A stretch of DNA of 64,000 nt, taken from Phycisphaerales bacterium. Lineage in GTDB: Bacteria > Planctomycetota > Phycisphaerae > Phycisphaerales > UBA1924. A program made the position numbers and the translations under genes. The stretch covers positions 62,001 to 126,000 of the forward strand of contig JAJDDN010000006.1 of NCBI GenBank assembly GCA_029260295.1, in the 5' to 3' direction. Below are positions 8,937 through 18,224 of this stretch, piece by piece. Every line of letters begins with the position of its first letter. Within the stretch, counting starts at the first letter, position 1. The notes under the pieces were generated by a model. That model was not told where the DNA came from. It was given only the letters and a program-made list of their open reading frames with translations, and searched no databases.

Positions 8937-9752
8937 ATGAATATGTATCACGCATTGATCGCAGCCGCCACTTCAATAACAATTGCCAGCGGCGCATCAG
9001 GAGGCATCAGCAACTTCTATATCGCCAACAGTACGGGAAGCATCTACTCAGTGAACGGCAATTCGCTCGAAGCAACCGAGGTCTTCTCGATCCAAGGCGG
9101 GTTGGCCATCAACGACATCATCTTCACCGGCAACAACAAAATGCTCGCCAATGTCACCGATCAACTCATCGAATACAACATGAGCTCCGGACACGAGCGG
9201 GTGATCTTTGATATCGCCGATTATTATGATGAAGAAAACGAGTTCTACTTCACATCAGGCTTTGCCGGCGCCTCCGACGGCGACCTGTACTTCTCAGTCA
9301 CCTCATTCACAGAGGACGGCCTTGGCCACTTCGGCGCATCAGTAAATCCCTTCAGTGGCCAGTACGAAGAAGAGGCAGATCTCGAGCCCGTCTCAGGAAT
9401 GTTCTTTGACCTTCACGAACTCGACGACGACCTCTATCTGGGAGCCGATTTCCAAAGCAGCCTTATCCACCTGTTCGACTCAGACTCCGGGGAAACACTG
9501 GCAACCTACGGCGCATCGTTCGGCCCGGTCTCATTCCTAGAGCTCGGCGGTCAAATCTTCACCATGTCCAGCACCGGCGAACTCTACACATTTGATCTCG
9601 AATCCGGAGACTCAGAGTTCTTTGGAAATATCGATGGCTTCTCTGGCGCCTTGCTGGGCGCGGCCAACACCGACATATTCCGAATCCCATCCCCAGGATC
9701 CCTCCCGATCCTTGGACTCGCAACAATCGTCGCTGTCCGCCGAAGGCGATAA
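8937..9752 (+). CDS. Secreted protein with PEP-CTERM-like sorting tail
   Basis: The 271-residue protein starts with a signal peptide (hydrophobic stretch ending near ASGASGG). It ends with PSPGSLPILGLATIVAVRRRR: a short Pro-rich motif, one hydrophobic helix and an Arg cluster, the architecture of PEP-CTERM/exosortase sorting signals. The body is made of repeating beta-strand units of about 45 residues (YIANSTGSIYSV, ELYTFDLESGDS) like those of propeller proteins. The ATG at 8937 has an AAGGAGA Shine-Dalgarno sequence seven bases upstream; an upstream in-frame ATG at 8889 lacks one. It is a single transcription unit with its own terminator. The function beyond surface display is unknown. Confidence 0.75.
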   Translation: MNMYHALIAAATSITIASGASGGISNFYIANSTGSIYSVNGNSLEATEVFSIQGGLAINDIIFTGNNKMLANVTDQLIEYNMSSGHERVIFDIADYYDEENEFYFTSGFAGASDGDLYFSVTSFTEDGLGHFGASVNPFSGQYEEEADLEPVSGMFFDLHELDDDLYLGADFQSSLIHLFDSDSGETLATYGASFGPVSFLELGGQIFTMSSTGELYTFDLESGDSEFFGNIDGFSGALLGAANTDIFRIPSPGSLPILGLATIVAVRRRR

Positions 9753-9776
9753 CGACTGTTTCATGTTCAACCCCAC

Positions 9777-9805
9777 AAAGCCTGTTCACATGAACGGGCT
9801 TTTTT
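9777..9805 (+). terminator. Rho-independent terminator
   Basis: AAAGCCTGTTCA and TGAACGGGCTTT form a 12-bp stem with one G-T pair and a 2-base loop, followed by a T run. It ends the gene at 8937 and faces the end of the phoX-like gene. Confidence 0.85.
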
Positions 9806-9817
9806 ATTGATGCTCAC

Positions 9818-11224
9818 TCACCCCTCCCAAGGCCCCTTCACCACGATCGTCCACCCTGCGCCCTGCAGGTTGACAAACATCGTCGATCCGTCGGGGCTAA
9901 AGCACGCGCCGGTCAACTCAGAACCGCTGTACGCGTTCTTGGCAAACGGATACAACTCTCCATCCGGCGTGACGCCGATGATGCTCTGAGGCGGCGGGCC
10001 ATCCTCGCACACCAGTACATCACCAATCGGCGAGATCACCACATTGTCCGGGTTCTCGAGCACCGTTGGATCGTTGGGTTCTGAGATCAGTTCGAGCCAG
10101 TCGCCACCCTCGCCGGGCGTGAGTTTGAAGACCTGGCCCGCTCCAACCCGTCCGCCGTTGCTGCATGCGAAGTACGCGCTGTCCTTGGTGCCTTTGGTTT
10201 GGGTCCCCCACCACATCCCCTCGCCGCGCGCAAACCTGGCGGCCCCGCTTGCAAACCCCCGGTGCCGAAGATCATCGTCGGGTGCGTCAATCCCGTCAAG
10301 CGTCACCCACCCGCACAGCACCGGCTCGCCGACACGGATCAGATCCGCATCATGATTCCGCGTGTCGAGCACATTGCGCCCGATTACACGCAGCGCCTGG
10401 AGCTTCCCGCCCTTGTGCAGATCTCCAACCGCCTTAGGAATCGAATCAGGCACAAACCGATACAACAAACCATCGTCCCGGTCCTCGGTCTGGTACACGA
10501 TCCCCGTCTTTGGATCAATGCATGCCCCCTCGTGCAAGAACCGCCCCATGCCAAGGATGGGCTTCGGGTCGGCCATCGACTGCGAAGTCGTTGCCGGGAC
10601 TTCGAAGCAGTACCCGTGATCCCGCTCGAAGCGGTCGCTCTTGGTATACATCGCCTCCTCGCAACTGATCCAACTCCCCCAAGGCGTCGGCCCGCCCGAA
10701 CAGTTGTGCATCGTCCCTGACAGCGACAGCCAGTGCCGCTCAAGTTTGCTCTCTTTGAGGTTGTACACCAATGTCGTGCACCCGCCACGCGGCGGTTTGC
10801 CGTGGCCCGCATCATATATTTTCTCTGGATCAACAAGCCCGAGCCGCTCGTTGCGAGGCCCAAACGCCGAAGGCACCCGGTGGTAATCCGCAACCTCATG
10901 ATTCCGAACCAGCACACACCGGTCGGGGTCGATCGATCCATCGTCATTGATATACGGGAACGCCGCCATCCCGTCGTGCTTGCCCGGGACGATGAGCCCA
11001 TCGTCCATCGTCACGCCCATCGGGCTGATGATGTGGTACGAGAACCCCGCCGGCAAATCCAAGATCCCGTCCGGGTCCTTGAGCAACGGGCCATACCCGC
11101 CGCCGACAGGCTCACTCATCAGGCCAACGCCCGAGGCCTGCGCGAGGGTTGACTGCAACCCTGCAAAGCCCACAGCGACGGCGGATGAACTTATCAAAAA
11201 AGAACGGCGGGTGATTGGATCCAT
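9818..11224 (-). CDS. PhoX-family (DUF839) Tat-exported phosphatase
   Basis: The 468-residue protein begins MDPITRRSFLISSSAVAVG, a Tat signal with the twin-arginine motif RRSFL at 6-10. The mature part follows the PhoX pattern: GYGPLLKDPDGILDLPAGF, VLVRNHEV, TPWGSWISCEEA, and a C-terminal GEGMWWGTQ segment. Characterised PhoX enzymes are calcium- and iron-dependent alkaline phosphatases, although some DUF839 proteins have no known activity. The ATG at 11224 is chosen because it starts a clean Tat signal and has TAGAGT five bases before it. An extension to 11332 would overlap the end of the upstream gene. No Pho regulon site is evident. Confidence 0.85.
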   Translation of the reverse strand: MDPITRRSFLISSSAVAVGFAGLQSTLAQASGVGLMSEPVGGGYGPLLKDPDGILDLPAGFSYHIISPMGVTMDDGLIVPGKHDGMAAFPYINDDGSIDPDRCVLVRNHEVADYHRVPSAFGPRNERLGLVDPEKIYDAGHGKPPRGGCTTLVYNLKESKLERHWLSLSGTMHNCSGGPTPWGSWISCEEAMYTKSDRFERDHGYCFEVPATTSQSMADPKPILGMGRFLHEGACIDPKTGIVYQTEDRDDGLLYRFVPDSIPKAVGDLHKGGKLQALRVIGRNVLDTRNHDADLIRVGEPVLCGWVTLDGIDAPDDDLRHRGFASGAARFARGEGMWWGTQTKGTKDSAYFACSNGGRVGAGQVFKLTPGEGGDWLELISEPNDPTVLENPDNVVISPIGDVLVCEDGPPPQSIIGVTPDGELYPFAKNAYSGSELTGACFSPDGSTMFVNLQGAGWTIVVKGPWEG

Positions 11225-11229
11225 TGAGC

Positions 11230-11235
11230 ACTCTA
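11230..11235 (-). promoter_or_regulatory. -10 box for leaderless phoX-like mRNA
   Basis: TAGAGT on the minus strand, five bases before the ATG at 11224, with no Shine-Dalgarno sequence between. Confidence 0.45.
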
Positions 11236-11306
11236 TTCGTGACGCACCAGCCAAGCCACACTGGTGCAATCTATACAGGGAAACTATCAACCCCCTCTTC
11301 AAACCT

Positions 11307-12761
11307 TCACGGGCAGCCCGCCCCGAAGGCACTCAGGAAAGCACTGATATCAAAGAAATCCCAGGCCCCGTCGCCGGTAAAGTCGGCGATCGGCTCCATT
11401 GCCGAGAACGCCGTGAGGAACGCGCTGATGTCAAAGAAATCCAGCGCCCCATCACCCGTCAGATCCGCGAGACACTCGGCCGCCTGCCCGTAGAACACAC
11501 GGATGCAGGTGTTGCCCGAATATCCGATGACCAGGTCAGGCCGGCCGTCATTGTTCAGGTCTCCCAGCGCCATCGCGGTACCGACCTCAGGCGCGTCATA
11601 GGTCCACGCGGGATCGGTATCGAGCACGCCGCCACGGTTGAGATAGAGATGCGCCCGCCCGTCTGAGAAATGGACCTCGCCGAAGTCGTCGTCGCCATCG
11701 AGGTCCACATCAAAGAAGTGGACCTCTTGCGGGCCTGTGAACGGCGGGTTGGTTGTGGTGACCTCAAAGACACCGCCGTGGAAGGTGGTGAAGACGGTTG
11801 AAGGATCGCCGCCGATCGCGAACTCCGGGGTCCCGTCGCCCTCAAGATCCGTGAACGCCGCGCCCTTGTCAGTGTCTGTCCCAGGCACGAACAATGACTG
11901 GAATGTGTCGGGTGTCCCGGTGGTGTTGTAATAGATCCCGCTGGTGAAGTTCACCCACTTGGCGACCGCCAGATCCGGGAACCCGTCGCCGGTGATATCT
12001 CGCGCATCGAGACCATTGGAAATTTCGAATGCTGCTGATTCCCAAGAAGGATCGGTCTCCAGCCCTGCGCCGTTATTCCGGAACATGAACATGGGGCGCG
12101 TCGGGGAGTTGACTCCCGAGCCTTGATTGGTTGTCACCAGATCCAGGTCCCCGTCGTTGTCCATGTCGGCGAGTTCCCCAGAAGTCCCCCACGCGTTGGG
12201 GCTGGTGATCGCGTTCCACGATGCGGCCGTCTCAACCCCCCCACCAACGAACCCAGAATGGACCATGACATTATCTGTGCGGAGACCACCGCCGTGGATG
12301 GTGACGACATCGGGGAGCGTGTCACCATTCACATCGCCGATCTGAACATCGCCCGTGTGGGTCTGTTCATCCGACAACCAAGAAGGTGCAGTCTCGAGTC
12401 CGCTCTTGGAGTTGAAGAAAATCATGTCGTGCCAGTCTTCATATGGCGGGAACGAGTTAGAGATGTAACACACCGCCACGAGGTCATTGAGCCCGTCGCC
12501 ATCCAGATCCGCGATCGCCAGTCCGCCGATCTGCCTCCGGAGTTCGACAACCAGATCGGGCACTGTCCCGAAGGGCGCCTCGGCCCCCGCCGATCCTGCG
12601 GGCGCATGGCCCAGCTGCCCGACCGGCGCTAATGAAAGCGTAACTGATTGATGCCCGTCCTCGGAGATCTCAATATGTGATTGAGCATTCGGGTTGGCTG
12701 CATTGGCCAGCCCTGCACAGAGCGTTAAAAAAAGGATCGGCTTGCAGGCTTGATCAATCAT
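11307..12761 (-). CDS. Secreted FG-GAP repeat protein with dockerin-like C-terminus
   Basis: The 484-residue protein starts with a signal peptide (FLTLCAGLANAANP). Its body is built from FG-GAP/VCBS units with calcium-type DxDGDG loops (IADLDGDGLNDLV, DVNGDTLPDVV, DLNNDGRPDLV), which fold as a seven-bladed propeller in known relatives. The C-terminus is a duplicated module, ADLTGDGALDFFDISAFL and then ADFTGDGAWDFFDISAFL, ending in GAGCP. This module resembles dockerin type I/EF-hand repeats and is shared with the genes at 24857, 27101 and 58009. The ATG at 12761 follows AAGGGACTCC; an upstream in-frame ATG at 12812 would disrupt the signal peptide. It is probably cell-surface attached. Confidence 0.82.
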   Translation of the reverse strand: MIDQACKPILFLTLCAGLANAANPNAQSHIEISEDGHQSVTLSLAPVGQLGHAPAGSAGAEAPFGTVPDLVVELRRQIGGLAIADLDGDGLNDLVAVCYISNSFPPYEDWHDMIFFNSKSGLETAPSWLSDEQTHTGDVQIGDVNGDTLPDVVTIHGGGLRTDNVMVHSGFVGGGVETAASWNAITSPNAWGTSGELADMDNDGDLDLVTTNQGSGVNSPTRPMFMFRNNGAGLETDPSWESAAFEISNGLDARDITGDGFPDLAVAKWVNFTSGIYYNTTGTPDTFQSLFVPGTDTDKGAAFTDLEGDGTPEFAIGGDPSTVFTTFHGGVFEVTTTNPPFTGPQEVHFFDVDLDGDDDFGEVHFSDGRAHLYLNRGGVLDTDPAWTYDAPEVGTAMALGDLNNDGRPDLVIGYSGNTCIRVFYGQAAECLADLTGDGALDFFDISAFLTAFSAMEPIADFTGDGAWDFFDISAFLSAFGAGCP

Positions 12762-12860
12762 CAGGAGTCCCTTTCGTGGATTCGTGTCGGCATCCACTGT
12801 ACCAACAATCATGGGTCATCACAAGAGAAATCTGACCCATCCCCCCCATCCACCACCAAT

Positions 12861-13409
12861 TCAATCGCCGATCCACAACGCCATCAGAATCTCATCGGAG
12901 TACGACCCATCGGGCTGACACATCGATCGGGATTTGTGACCCTCAACGACAAATCCAGCCCGCTCGTACATCCCAAACGCAAGATCATTCCCCTCCATGA
13001 CCGCCAGCTCAAGCCGAACAATTCCTGGCTTTGCCCGCATGTCCTCGATCGAACGCTTTAACAAAATCGAACCAAGACCCGTCCCTCGCCAAGCCGGGAG
13101 CACCCCGATCCCGAGATCACCGACATGCGACAGTTTCACCCTGGGCGAAAAACTGTACGAAGCATTGCCCACAACCTCACCCGTACCGGGATCGATCGCC
13201 ACCAGCGAATAGAACTTCCCATCGCCAATCATCTCAATACGCTCATCGACCGCCTCGATTGTGGGCTGATCACCAGCATGCGTGAGAATAAAATCCGTCG
13301 AGTCGCCCAGCGCCTTGATGTACGCAAGGACCGCCGGCCCGTCGCCTCGCGCCGAGCCCCGCAGGTGTATTGCCCTCCCGTCCTTGAGTGTTACCGATTC
13401 TGAATCCAT
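12861..13409 (-). CDS. GNAT-family N-acetyltransferase
   Basis: The 182-residue protein has the GNAT acetyl-CoA-binding core: a beta-strand ending in LGIGVLPAWRGTGLGSILLKR (V/I-x-x-x-x-R-G-x-G-x-G/A pattern), followed by RLELAVMEGNDLAFGMYERAGF. The final HKSRSMCQPDGSYSDEILMALW is typical of RimJ/RimL-like acetyltransferases that act on protein N-termini or small amines. The substrate is unknown. The ATG is preceded by TACACT at exactly five bases and by no Shine-Dalgarno sequence. No obvious operon partner is present. Confidence 0.82.
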   Translation of the reverse strand: MDSESVTLKDGRAIHLRGSARGDGPAVLAYIKALGDSTDFILTHAGDQPTIEAVDERIEMIGDGKFYSLVAIDPGTGEVVGNASYSFSPRVKLSHVGDLGIGVLPAWRGTGLGSILLKRSIEDMRAKPGIVRLELAVMEGNDLAFGMYERAGFVVEGHKSRSMCQPDGSYSDEILMALWIGD

Positions 13410-13414
13410 CGCGG

Positions 13415-13420
13415 AGTGTA
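13415..13420 (-). promoter_or_regulatory. -10 box for leaderless GNAT mRNA
   Basis: TACACT on the minus strand, five bases before the ATG at 13409. Confidence 0.45.
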
Positions 13421-13550
13421 TCCCACTCCCGCCGCGAGCATAAATATCTTTTGTATCCTGTCAACCCCTGGCAATCCGAGCGGTATAAATCCGAATACAT
13501 ATTCCCGGGCCTGCGTGGCCCATCATGATGACCAAAACCGGAGCTAATCA

Positions 13551-13913
13551 ATGCGAACCATCCCCGCCATCGGAACCTCAATCCTGCTCGCCTCAGCCCT
13601 CACCCTGGGCGGATGCCTCATCGCCTCATCCAAAGATTCCAGCATCTCCGGGGCCTATGTTCAGCCCAATACTGTTTCTAAAGTCCGCCTCAACGACACC
13701 ACGGCACTCGAAGTCGAAGAACTCCTCGGGCTCCCCTCAAACACCACCTCAAACGACGATGGCTCAGAAACATGGACCTGGAACTGGACCAAACGCACCG
13801 ACGACTCCGGAGCCGTCTTCCTTGTCTTCGGCGGCAGCACCGAAAAAACAGTTCACGAATCGGTCCACATCAAGTTCGTCGATGACATCGCTGTCAAGAA
13901 ATGGCGCGACTAA
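13551..13913 (+). CDS. Small lipoprotein, BamE/SmpA-like
   Basis: The 120-residue product has a lipoprotein signal peptide ending in the lipobox LGGC. The mature part (VRLNDTTALEVEELLGLPS, then a strand-rich region with ETWTWNW and VHIKFVDD) resembles the two-layer fold of BamE/SmpA and related small outer-membrane lipoproteins, where a short helical turn before GxP precedes three strands. The match is by pattern only. A GGAG Shine-Dalgarno sequence lies nine bases before the ATG. It converges on queE, with six bases between stop codons. Confidence 0.6.
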   Translation: MRTIPAIGTSILLASALTLGGCLIASSKDSSISGAYVQPNTVSKVRLNDTTALEVEELLGLPSNTTSNDDGSETWTWNWTKRTDDSGAVFLVFGGSTEKTVHESVHIKFVDDIAVKKWRD

Positions 13914-13919
13914 TCCGGG

Positions 13920-14630
13920 TCAGGTCCCGCGCGTGTCACCAAAGAGCTGCACATGCACGCGCGGGCAGTAGCTCCAGCCACGCTCCACACACGCATCGAC
14001 CACCCACCGGATCGATTCCGGATCAGGCACCGTCACACCCTCGGGCATCAGCATCACATCGCTGGGCTGATACCCACGGATCTTGGCGAGCACCGATTCA
14101 ATCTCCGGCAGATCCCCAGGTGTGCTCACCACAAACTTGAGCTGCTGATCGTATGTTGATGCGATGAGTTCGTTGATCGAATCAAAGCTCAGCCGTCGTT
14201 CCTCGTGTCGCTTGGCCCACGCGCCGCTCGGATCGCGTGGATCATCAATCGGCGTCGAGTTGGCGAGCTTGGGAGACAAACTCATCAGATCACACACCAA
14301 CTCCGGAAGCACCAGCGTCCCCGCGGTTTCAACAGTGATGTGCATCCCCGCCTTAGATAGCCCACGCGACAGTTCCACCAACTCCGTGAACATCATCGGC
14401 TCCCCGCCCGTCAGCACCGCATGGGCAACCCCGCTGCTCTTCGCTTCGATCACCAACTCATCAATCGTCCGCGTTGTTTTTTCAGGATCCCAGCTCGCAT
14501 ACGGCGTATCACACCAACTGCACCGCAGATTGCACCCAGACACCCGGCAGAACCAACTCGGCACTCCCGTCAGCTTCCCCTCGCCCTGGATCGACACAAA
14601 GGTTTCAGAAATAGGAAGAGATCCATTCAT
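13920..14630 (-). CDS. queE: 7-carboxy-7-deazaguanine synthase QueE
   Basis: QueE is a radical SAM enzyme that converts 6-carboxytetrahydropterin to 7-carboxy-7-deazaguanine, the third step toward preQ0 and queuosine. The 236-residue protein has the cluster motif C33-x3-C37-x2-C40 in the typical short QueE context [12 protein letters not shown]. It is followed by [10 protein letters not shown] and the substrate-binding segment that begins ETAGTL. Its ATG overlaps the queC stop codon by four bases, so QueC and QueE are made from one mRNA. QueD is encoded 3 kb away on the same strand. Confidence 0.93.
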   Translation of the reverse strand: MNGSLPISETFVSIQGEGKLTGVPSWFCRVSGCNLRCSWCDTPYASWDPEKTTRTIDELVIEAKSSGVAHAVLTGGEPMMFTELVELSRGLSKAGMHITVETAGTLVLPELVCDLMSLSPKLANSTPIDDPRDPSGAWAKRHEERRLSFDSINELIASTYDQQLKFVVSTPGDLPEIESVLAKIRGYQPSDVMLMPEGVTVPDPESIRWVVDACVERGWSYCPRVHVQLFGDTRGT

Positions 14631-15352
14631 GATGCGTACACCGTCGGGTCATCAATCCCCGCCTGCTCGAACCCACGCTTGCGGAGCACGCACGAATCAC
14701 ACACGCCACACGCCCCCCCAACCTTCCCATTGATCGGGTCGTAGCACGAATGCGTCATCGAATACTCCACACCCAACGCCACACCCTGCGTAATGATCTC
14801 CGCCTTGGTCATCTCCATCAAAGGCGTATGAATAACTATCCCCTTGCCGTCCACACCCAGCTTGGTCGCGAGGTTCGCCGTCTTGGTAAACGATTCAATA
14901 AACGCAGGCCGGCAATCCGGATACCCTGAATAGTCCACCGCGTTGACCCCAATAAAAAGATCCGTTGCATCAAGCGTCTCGGCCAGTGCCATCGCGATCG
15001 ACAGAAACACAAGATTCCGCGCGGGTACATAGGTCACTGGGATGTCGGTCATCTTTGATTCATCGCGTCCCTTCGGGACATCAATATCCGCAGTCAGAGC
15101 CGAGCCCCCGAACGATCCAATATCAATCGGGAACACCCTGTGCGAAGCCGCGCCCATCGCGGTGCTGATCTTCGCGCTCGCGTCGAGTTCGTTGCGGTGC
15201 CTTTGCCCATAATCGAAGGCCAGCGTGTGGCAGTCGTACTCTTCTGCGACCGCCATCGCCAGGACGGTGGTCGAATCGAGCCCCCCGGACAGCAAAACAA
15301 CCGCCGAAGGTTTCGTTTCCTGTCCCGCTGAATTATCAGTGAATGCTGGCAT
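14627..15352 (-). CDS. queC: 7-cyano-7-deazaguanine synthase QueC
   Basis: QueC turns 7-carboxy-7-deazaguanine, ammonia and ATP into preQ0. The 241-residue product has the ATP-binding PP-loop LSGGLDSTT at about 21-29, [20 protein letters not shown], and the zinc ligands near the C-terminus in [21 protein letters not shown]. An upstream frame extends to 15589 but is not QueC-like. The ATG at 15352 has TACCGT five bases before it and no Shine-Dalgarno sequence. It overlaps queE by four bases and is divergent from the gene at 15422. Confidence 0.94.
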   Translation of the reverse strand: MPAFTDNSAGQETKPSAVVLLSGGLDSTTVLAMAVAEEYDCHTLAFDYGQRHRNELDASAKISTAMGAASHRVFPIDIGSFGGSALTADIDVPKGRDESKMTDIPVTYVPARNLVFLSIAMALAETLDATDLFIGVNAVDYSGYPDCRPAFIESFTKTANLATKLGVDGKGIVIHTPLMEMTKAEIITQGVALGVEYSMTHSCYDPINGKVGGACGVCDSCVLRKRGFEQAGIDDPTVYAS

Positions 15353-15357
15353 ATTCA

Positions 15358-15363
15358 ACGGTA
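15358..15363 (-). promoter_or_regulatory. -10 box for leaderless queC-queE mRNA
   Basis: TACCGT on the minus strand, five bases before the queC ATG. No preQ1-type riboswitch fits in the short gap. Confidence 0.4.
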
Positions 15364-15410
15364 GGCCATCTGAACTCCAGATTGTGTGCCACTTTTTCCT
15401 CGACTTCGTG

Positions 15411-15416
15411 TATAAT
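15411..15416 (+). promoter_or_regulatory. Consensus -10 box (TATAAT) for a leaderless mRNA
   Basis: TATAAT is followed by five bases and the ATG at 15422, so the transcript should begin at the start codon. This is the best match to consensus among the boxes of this kind in the window. Confidence 0.6.
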
Positions 15417-15421
15417 GAGGC

Positions 15422-16219
15422 ATGCCTTGTTCGCTCATCAGTGCGACGGTGCTGCGTATCCGCCCAATCGGGGTCACCTCCGACTATTGTCCGGTCTGCC
15501 GGAAAGAGTGTCGCTTCAGGCTCGCACAAGCCGAACACAAACGCTATTTTATGTGCATGGACCGCGGACGCCACGGCCATCCCCACCACGAACTCACCTG
15601 CATGATCTGCGACTGCCGCGTCGAGCGGCCCACCGAGGAACGCCCGATCTCAATCCTCCCAGACCCCAAGAGCGCCGCGATTTTCGAGCCAGAGATGCTG
15701 GCCATCGTCCACAAACGGATCGAGAGCTGCACCTCGATGGAGAACGCCCGGAGCGAAGACCGACTCAACAACGGGCAACGCGAAGAGATGATCCGGCACG
15801 CCTTCTACTGTTTCTCAAGACTCTACGACGAGGAAACCTTCGAGCGTCTCGTCCCCTTTGCCCGGCTCATGATCATGACCGCCGTGCTCACCATCGCCGC
15901 CTGCGGCTACTACGCGTGGACCCAGACCGAATCACTCCAAGCCCCGATCCTCGCCGCCACCGCCATCATACTAATCTTTGTGACGCTCACCTACTGGGCC
16001 GCCCGCCACTCGCCTCGCAAACGCGTCCGCACCTGGCTCGCCATGGCCCTACTCCCCCTGGACCCAACCAGCGAAGAAATCCGCCAGGCCCGCATCGAGC
16101 TCCAGAGCTCTCGGCTCAAAGCCGGATTCCAGATCCGCTCGGACAAGGTCCTCGCCAAGATCAAAAAGCTCAAGGCAAAGGGATATTCAAACAAACCCAA
16201 ATCGCCCTACGCCAACTGA
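15422..16219 (+). CDS. Cys-rich, two-helix membrane protein of unknown function
   Basis: The 265-residue protein has an N-terminal Cys/His-rich region (C23, C26, C30, C45, then C60, C63 and C65 with several His between) that could bind zinc as two ribbons. A helical linker follows, then two membrane helices at about 147-165 and 173-193, and a basic C-terminal tail ([13 protein letters not shown]). I do not recognise the family. It is divergent from queC across 69 bases. Translation starts directly after a TATAAT box, so the mRNA is probably leaderless; no later ATG would preserve the Cys cluster. Confidence 0.6.
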   Translation: MPCSLISATVLRIRPIGVTSDYCPVCRKECRFRLAQAEHKRYFMCMDRGRHGHPHHELTCMICDCRVERPTEERPISILPDPKSAAIFEPEMLAIVHKRIESCTSMENARSEDRLNNGQREEMIRHAFYCFSRLYDEETFERLVPFARLMIMTAVLTIAACGYYAWTQTESLQAPILAATAIILIFVTLTYWAARHSPRKRVRTWLAMALLPLDPTSEEIRQARIELQSSRLKAGFQIRSDKVLAKIKKLKAKGYSNKPKSPYAN

Positions 16220-16231
16220 ACAAGTTTCAGA

Positions 16232-17617
16232 CTAGTTGTTTTTTAGATCGATGTACCCACGGGAGTTGTCACGGATGAGTTTGAGCCGCACGCCCCGATC
16301 GTAGTCTGCATCAGAAAAGAACCCGCTCAGCTGATCCGCGTCCTCGAACGACCGCCCATCGATCTCGTACAAGAAGTCGTCGGGCTCAAGCCCCGCATCA
16401 GCAGCAGCCGATTGATCGGTCACTTCAAGCACGCTAAAGCCCGCGATCCGATCAAAGCCCCGTCGCCCGCGCGGGATCCTTTTTTCAGCGGGAACAACCA
16501 TAAACCCCAAATTTTCGATGTATGCGCCACCACTGGCGATCACCAACTGCTCGGCACGGTCCTGGAGCGTCGCGCGCCCCTGGCGCTTCTTGCCGTCGCG
16601 GTAGTATTCAATCTCAACAGGAACACCCGGGCGAGCAAGCATGATCGCGTTGCCCATCCGTACTAGATTCTCGGTTGTCCGTCCGCCAAGAGCGACCACC
16701 ACATCACCGTCCTTGAGCCCCGCGTGTTCCGCGGGCCCGTCTGGCACAACGCGTTCAAGAACCACCCCGCCATCAATCCCGATCTCGTATGCATCAATCG
16801 GCCGCAAGCCGCCCATCTGTACACCGAGCCAGCCACGATCAACACGCCCGTGTTCGATGATCCGGTTCATGACTGCACCGGCAATATCAATCGGGATCGC
16901 AAACCCGAGCCCGTTGTTCCCGCCAGACCGCGACAAGATCGCGGTATTGATCCCGATGACCTTTCCGTGAAGATCCACCAAAGGCCCTCCAGAGTTCCCG
17001 GGATTGATCGCCGCGTCGGTCTGGATGAACTCCTGGAACCGCTGAGGGGCGTTGCCCCCAGAACCATTGGCCGCCTCTACAGACCCGCGCCCCTTGGCGC
17101 TGACGATCCCCGCGGTCACCGATTGCTGGAATCCGAACGGGCTCCCGATCGCAAGGACCCACTGCCCGACCCGCAAACCTTCAGAGTCCCCAAACTCCGC
17201 CGGCACCAAGCCCTCGGCTTCAATTTTAATCACCGCGACATCGGTCTCTGAAAAAGTCCCGATGAGCTCGGCCGGAACCTCGCGCCCATCGCTGAGCCGA
17301 ACATTGATGAACTGCCCCGCCTCGACAACATGCGCGTTGGTCAGGATGTAGCCATCTGTATTTGCAACAACCCCGGAACCGAGCCCGGTCTGCTGGCGGT
17401 AGCCGCGACGGTTCTCGGATTCGGTGATGATGTGCACAACCGAAGATTCGATTGTTTCGCTGGCATATTCAAAAGCGAGTGACAGATCCATCGCCATGGA
17501 CATCGCTTGTTTCTGGGAAGCATCCGGCGGCGACTCCGCACTGAGCGCCAGCGCGTTGCCGCTCAATCCAAATACAGAAACCGCCAACGAGAGTACTTTG
17601 GTCATCTTTGAGGACAT
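16232..17617 (-). CDS. HtrA/DegP-like periplasmic serine protease with PDZ domains
   Basis: The 461-residue precursor has a signal peptide and a trypsin-like protease domain with the full triad: H96 in TNAHVVEAG, D126 in ETDVAVIKI, and S209 in NPGNSGGPL. One clear PDZ domain follows (WLGVQMGGLRPIDAYEIGIDGG onward, with VPDGPAEHAGLKDGDVV). A second, divergent PDZ-like region contains DQSAAADAGLEPDDFLYEIDG. The family degrades or refolds damaged envelope proteins. The ATG has AGGAG nine bases upstream. The gene reads in the same direction as queD, but 99 bases separate them, so it is probably independent. Confidence 0.9.
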   Translation of the reverse strand: MSSKMTKVLSLAVSVFGLSGNALALSAESPPDASQKQAMSMAMDLSLAFEYASETIESSVVHIITESENRRGYRQQTGLGSGVVANTDGYILTNAHVVEAGQFINVRLSDGREVPAELIGTFSETDVAVIKIEAEGLVPAEFGDSEGLRVGQWVLAIGSPFGFQQSVTAGIVSAKGRGSVEAANGSGGNAPQRFQEFIQTDAAINPGNSGGPLVDLHGKVIGINTAILSRSGGNNGLGFAIPIDIAGAVMNRIIEHGRVDRGWLGVQMGGLRPIDAYEIGIDGGVVLERVVPDGPAEHAGLKDGDVVVALGGRTTENLVRMGNAIMLARPGVPVEIEYYRDGKKRQGRATLQDRAEQLVIASGGAYIENLGFMVVPAEKRIPRGRRGFDRIAGFSVLEVTDQSAAADAGLEPDDFLYEIDGRSFEDADQLSGFFSDADYDRGVRLKLIRDNSRGYIDLKNN

Positions 17618-17716
17618 ACTGAGACTCCTTGAAAACTCTTCCTACATACGCAACAACGCCCACAACTGTGGATCTATTGCTTCCTGAGAGCATTCTTCGG
17701 ATTTCGGCCTTTGCGA

Positions 17717-18184
17717 TTACGAAATCCCGTATTCTGCCCAGGAACTGCTGGTCTCGGTCACCCGGACCCGTTCTAGGGTCAATCCAGCGGGGAGCACAAA
17801 CTCCTTGCCATGGGTGTCCGTGTAGCAACCGCCGTCTACGAGCTGTGCTGACACAAACTCGTAGATGCGCCGGGCAAGGACTTCCGTCGTCGGATCCTCA
17901 TCCTCGCAGACAATCACCCGCACCTGGTTGTCCTTGGTGAGCTGATCAAGGATCGGATCGTTCGAGTTGACCATCAAAGAGTGGTCATAGCTATCTATAT
18001 AATCCTCGACGGCGAGTTTGAGCGATTTGAAATCGCACACCATATCCCCGTCGCCCAGATGCCCCGATGCGATCACCAGATCCACCCGCCGGGAATGCCC
18101 GTGGGGAAACTTGCACCGCCCGGGGTGCTTGGAGAGCATGTGCCCACTCTCGACTTCAAAGCTTTTACAGACGCGATACACCAT
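17717..18184 (-). CDS. queD: 6-carboxy-5,6,7,8-tetrahydropterin synthase QueD
   Basis: QueD converts 7,8-dihydroneopterin triphosphate to 6-carboxytetrahydropterin, the step before QueE. The 155-residue protein has the zinc ligands H15, H28 and H30, the catalytic Cys24 in CKFPHGH, and the Asp/His pair in SYDHSL. Length and motif spacing are those of normal QueD. The ATG at 18184 is chosen over upstream starts because it begins at the conserved MVYRVCKSFEVESGH and has TACGAT five bases before it. It is divergent from the phosphatase/cytochrome gene by only 40 bases. Confidence 0.92.
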   Translation of the reverse strand: MVYRVCKSFEVESGHMLSKHPGRCKFPHGHSRRVDLVIASGHLGDGDMVCDFKSLKLAVEDYIDSYDHSLMVNSNDPILDQLTKDNQVRVIVCEDEDPTTEVLARRIYEFVSAQLVDGGCYTDTHGKEFVLPAGLTLERVRVTETSSSWAEYGIS

Positions 18185-18189
18185 AGTGA

Positions 18190-18195
18190 ATCGTA
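18190..18195 (-). promoter_or_regulatory. -10 box for leaderless queD mRNA
   Basis: TACGAT on the minus strand, five bases before the queD ATG. It lies 18 bases from the oppositely directed box at 18214. Confidence 0.45.
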
Positions 18196-18213
18196 GCCCG
18201 CGGCCGCGCCTGA

Positions 18214-18219
18214 TATACT
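18214..18219 (+). promoter_or_regulatory. -10 box for the phosphatase/cytochrome lipoprotein gene
   Basis: TATACT, five bases before the ATG at 18225. It lies so close to the queD box that the two promoters must share polymerase contact sites. Confidence 0.5.
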
Positions 18220-18224
18220 CCCCG